Of a stretch of 64,000 bases of DNA, positions 62,801-64,000 are shown piece after piece; position 1 is the first letter of the stretch; each line of letters begins with the position of its first letter. A program made the position numbers and the translations under genes. A model generated the notes under the pieces. It was not told the DNA's origin and searched no databases. It saw nothing but the letters and a program-made list of their open reading frames with translations. The stretch is from positions 1,163,631 through 1,227,630 of the forward strand of contig JACDOX010000155.1 in NCBI GenBank assembly GCA_014549065.1. The letters run 5' to 3'. The stretch is from Cardinalis cardinalis. Lineage: Eukaryota; Chordata; Aves; Passeriformes; Cardinalidae.

Positions 62801-64000
62801 GGTTTTTGTACAGAGATAATAAATACAGGCTTTGATAGGGAGCTCACATTTAAAAATAATGTCTCTGATCTCCATTTGGCATGCAGCAGAGATGTAGCAA
62901 GCATGATGAGGACAGGAGAAAAGATCAGTCACCAGAAAAAAATAGAGTACAGGAAACAGGTAATAGGTTTAGTATAATGAATTCCCTAACTTAAGCTTTA
63001 AGTTTATTAATTACAGACAGACATAGGTCTAGGTGGTATGATTTAAATACTCTATTTAATTCAGCATTAAGATTTTAGGGGTGTTCAGGTCCTGTCACAA
63101 CTTTGAGAACTCCAGCTCCAAGCTGGGCTTGACCAGCATATTGCCTCCAGCTGGTTCACCCCCAAATCCCAGCCCTGGTGGTTACCTCCCACCCACACCA
63201 CTCCATCTCCAAACTTCCTCCTCAAGAGCTCAATGATCACNCTGTTCTGGGTGCACAGAACATCCGTGGGACGTTCACATTCACACACCTCAACCNCATC
63301 TTTCCTTGGATAAATGGAGATCCATTTAATCTAGATCCGAAATAAAGTCCACCAGCCTCAGGTGAGGAAAATTACCNAGTATCAGTCCATGGCCACAACA
63401 TCCCCCCAGGATAGGAAGTACCTTCATGCTGGGCAAGACAAACCACACCTTTTGTCAAGTGGCGGCACTGTGCTTCTTATTCATCTAATCCCAAGCGCTC
63501 CTGGGTGACCAATACTATTACACAATGACTTTAGTACTGATAAATACTACTTAAATACTGACAGATAAGAGCAATAGCCAAGGAGCCAGTGGAAAAACTG
63601 GAGACTTAAGGGTGATCATTGCAGAAGTAAAAAAAAGAATGCAGATTTTTCATATCAAAAGAGTNCTCTAATTTATCTGAAAGCCTCGTCCTTATCTACT
63701 GCACAGCAAAAATGCAAGCCTCAAAGACAAAATCCTCCACTTTTCTGTTCAACATATTCAGAATGTAGAGAAGCATATTCAGGAAGTTTCTATATTTGAT
63801 GATCTTTTTCCATTCTAAGTTTCTAATTAGTACTATGCCCTATTCTGTGAGTTTTATTTTCAGCACTAGAGCCAGCACACAACACCCAGAACGCCTATCC
63901 TTCAACTGGATAAAAATATGTACGTCCACATTCATTCTGTAGCAACAGATCCTTTTTTATCCTTTTGCTGAGGATGTGGAGCTGGATGGACCAAACCCCA
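56840..64000. other. Gene-free unique sequence to the window end
   Basis: No supported gene in about 7 kb. Short frames at 58,640-59,360, 61,480-61,840 and 62,056-62,397 are unrecognised. There is an (AAAT)4 tract at 61,360-61,375. GC-moderate patches lie at about 57,720-57,820, 61,500-61,680 and 62,080-62,360. No CR1 or other transposon is recognised. Confidence 0.55.

Overview
The window reads as 64 kb of bird nuclear DNA lying between genes, or inside a very large intron. Three repeats end in, or look like, the 3' tail of avian/reptilian CR1 non-LTR retrotransposons, including the ATTCTGTG octamer, and a fourth carries a recognisable CR1 reverse-transcriptase segment. The background is AT-rich with small GC-rich, CpG-bearing islands and few other repeats, as in avian intergenic DNA. 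I found no protein-coding gene, tRNA or rRNA that I can support. The open reading frames present are short and unrecognisable, or they are produced by tandem repeats whose unit happens to avoid stop codons.

Layout. 1-3.2 kb is AT-rich unique sequence, ending in a short CA microsatellite. 3.4-4.35 kb has a conserved-element look. 6.2-9.96 kb is the most complex stretch: paired hairpins, a CR1 tail, a 109-base A homopolymer preceded by AATAAA, a CpG island about 0.8 kb long built partly of GC-rich tandem repeats and holding a good CTCF-like motif, then an ancient and a younger CR1 fragment, both on the minus strand. 10-20.5 kb is featureless. 20.5-26.6 kb holds a 46-48 bp minisatellite, a duplicated 110 bp segment (copies at 21.9 and 24.5 kb) with an unusual architecture, a clear minus-strand CR1 3' end between the copies, and a 30 bp minisatellite of about 13 units. 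27-41 kb is AT-rich and gene-free, with several stretches that resemble developmental non-coding elements (33.3, 39.2 and 39.9 kb). 41.5-42.7 kb is a decayed plus-strand CR1 including RT-domain sequence. 45.9-46.4 kb is the best enhancer-like candidate. 51.2 kb is an AT microsatellite. The remainder is unremarkable.

Nothing here forms an operon or pathway. If the window has a function, it is most likely regulatory: scattered candidate conserved elements in a gene-poor domain, with possible CTCF sites at about 7.45 and 20.88 kb. All statements on conservation are inference from appearance, since no alignment could be run. The most interesting direct observation is the 107 bp copy at 24,456-24,562. 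It is framed by an identical 25 bp direct repeat and shares microhomology with its 2.5 kb-distant source, which is the pattern expected from a replication template switch.
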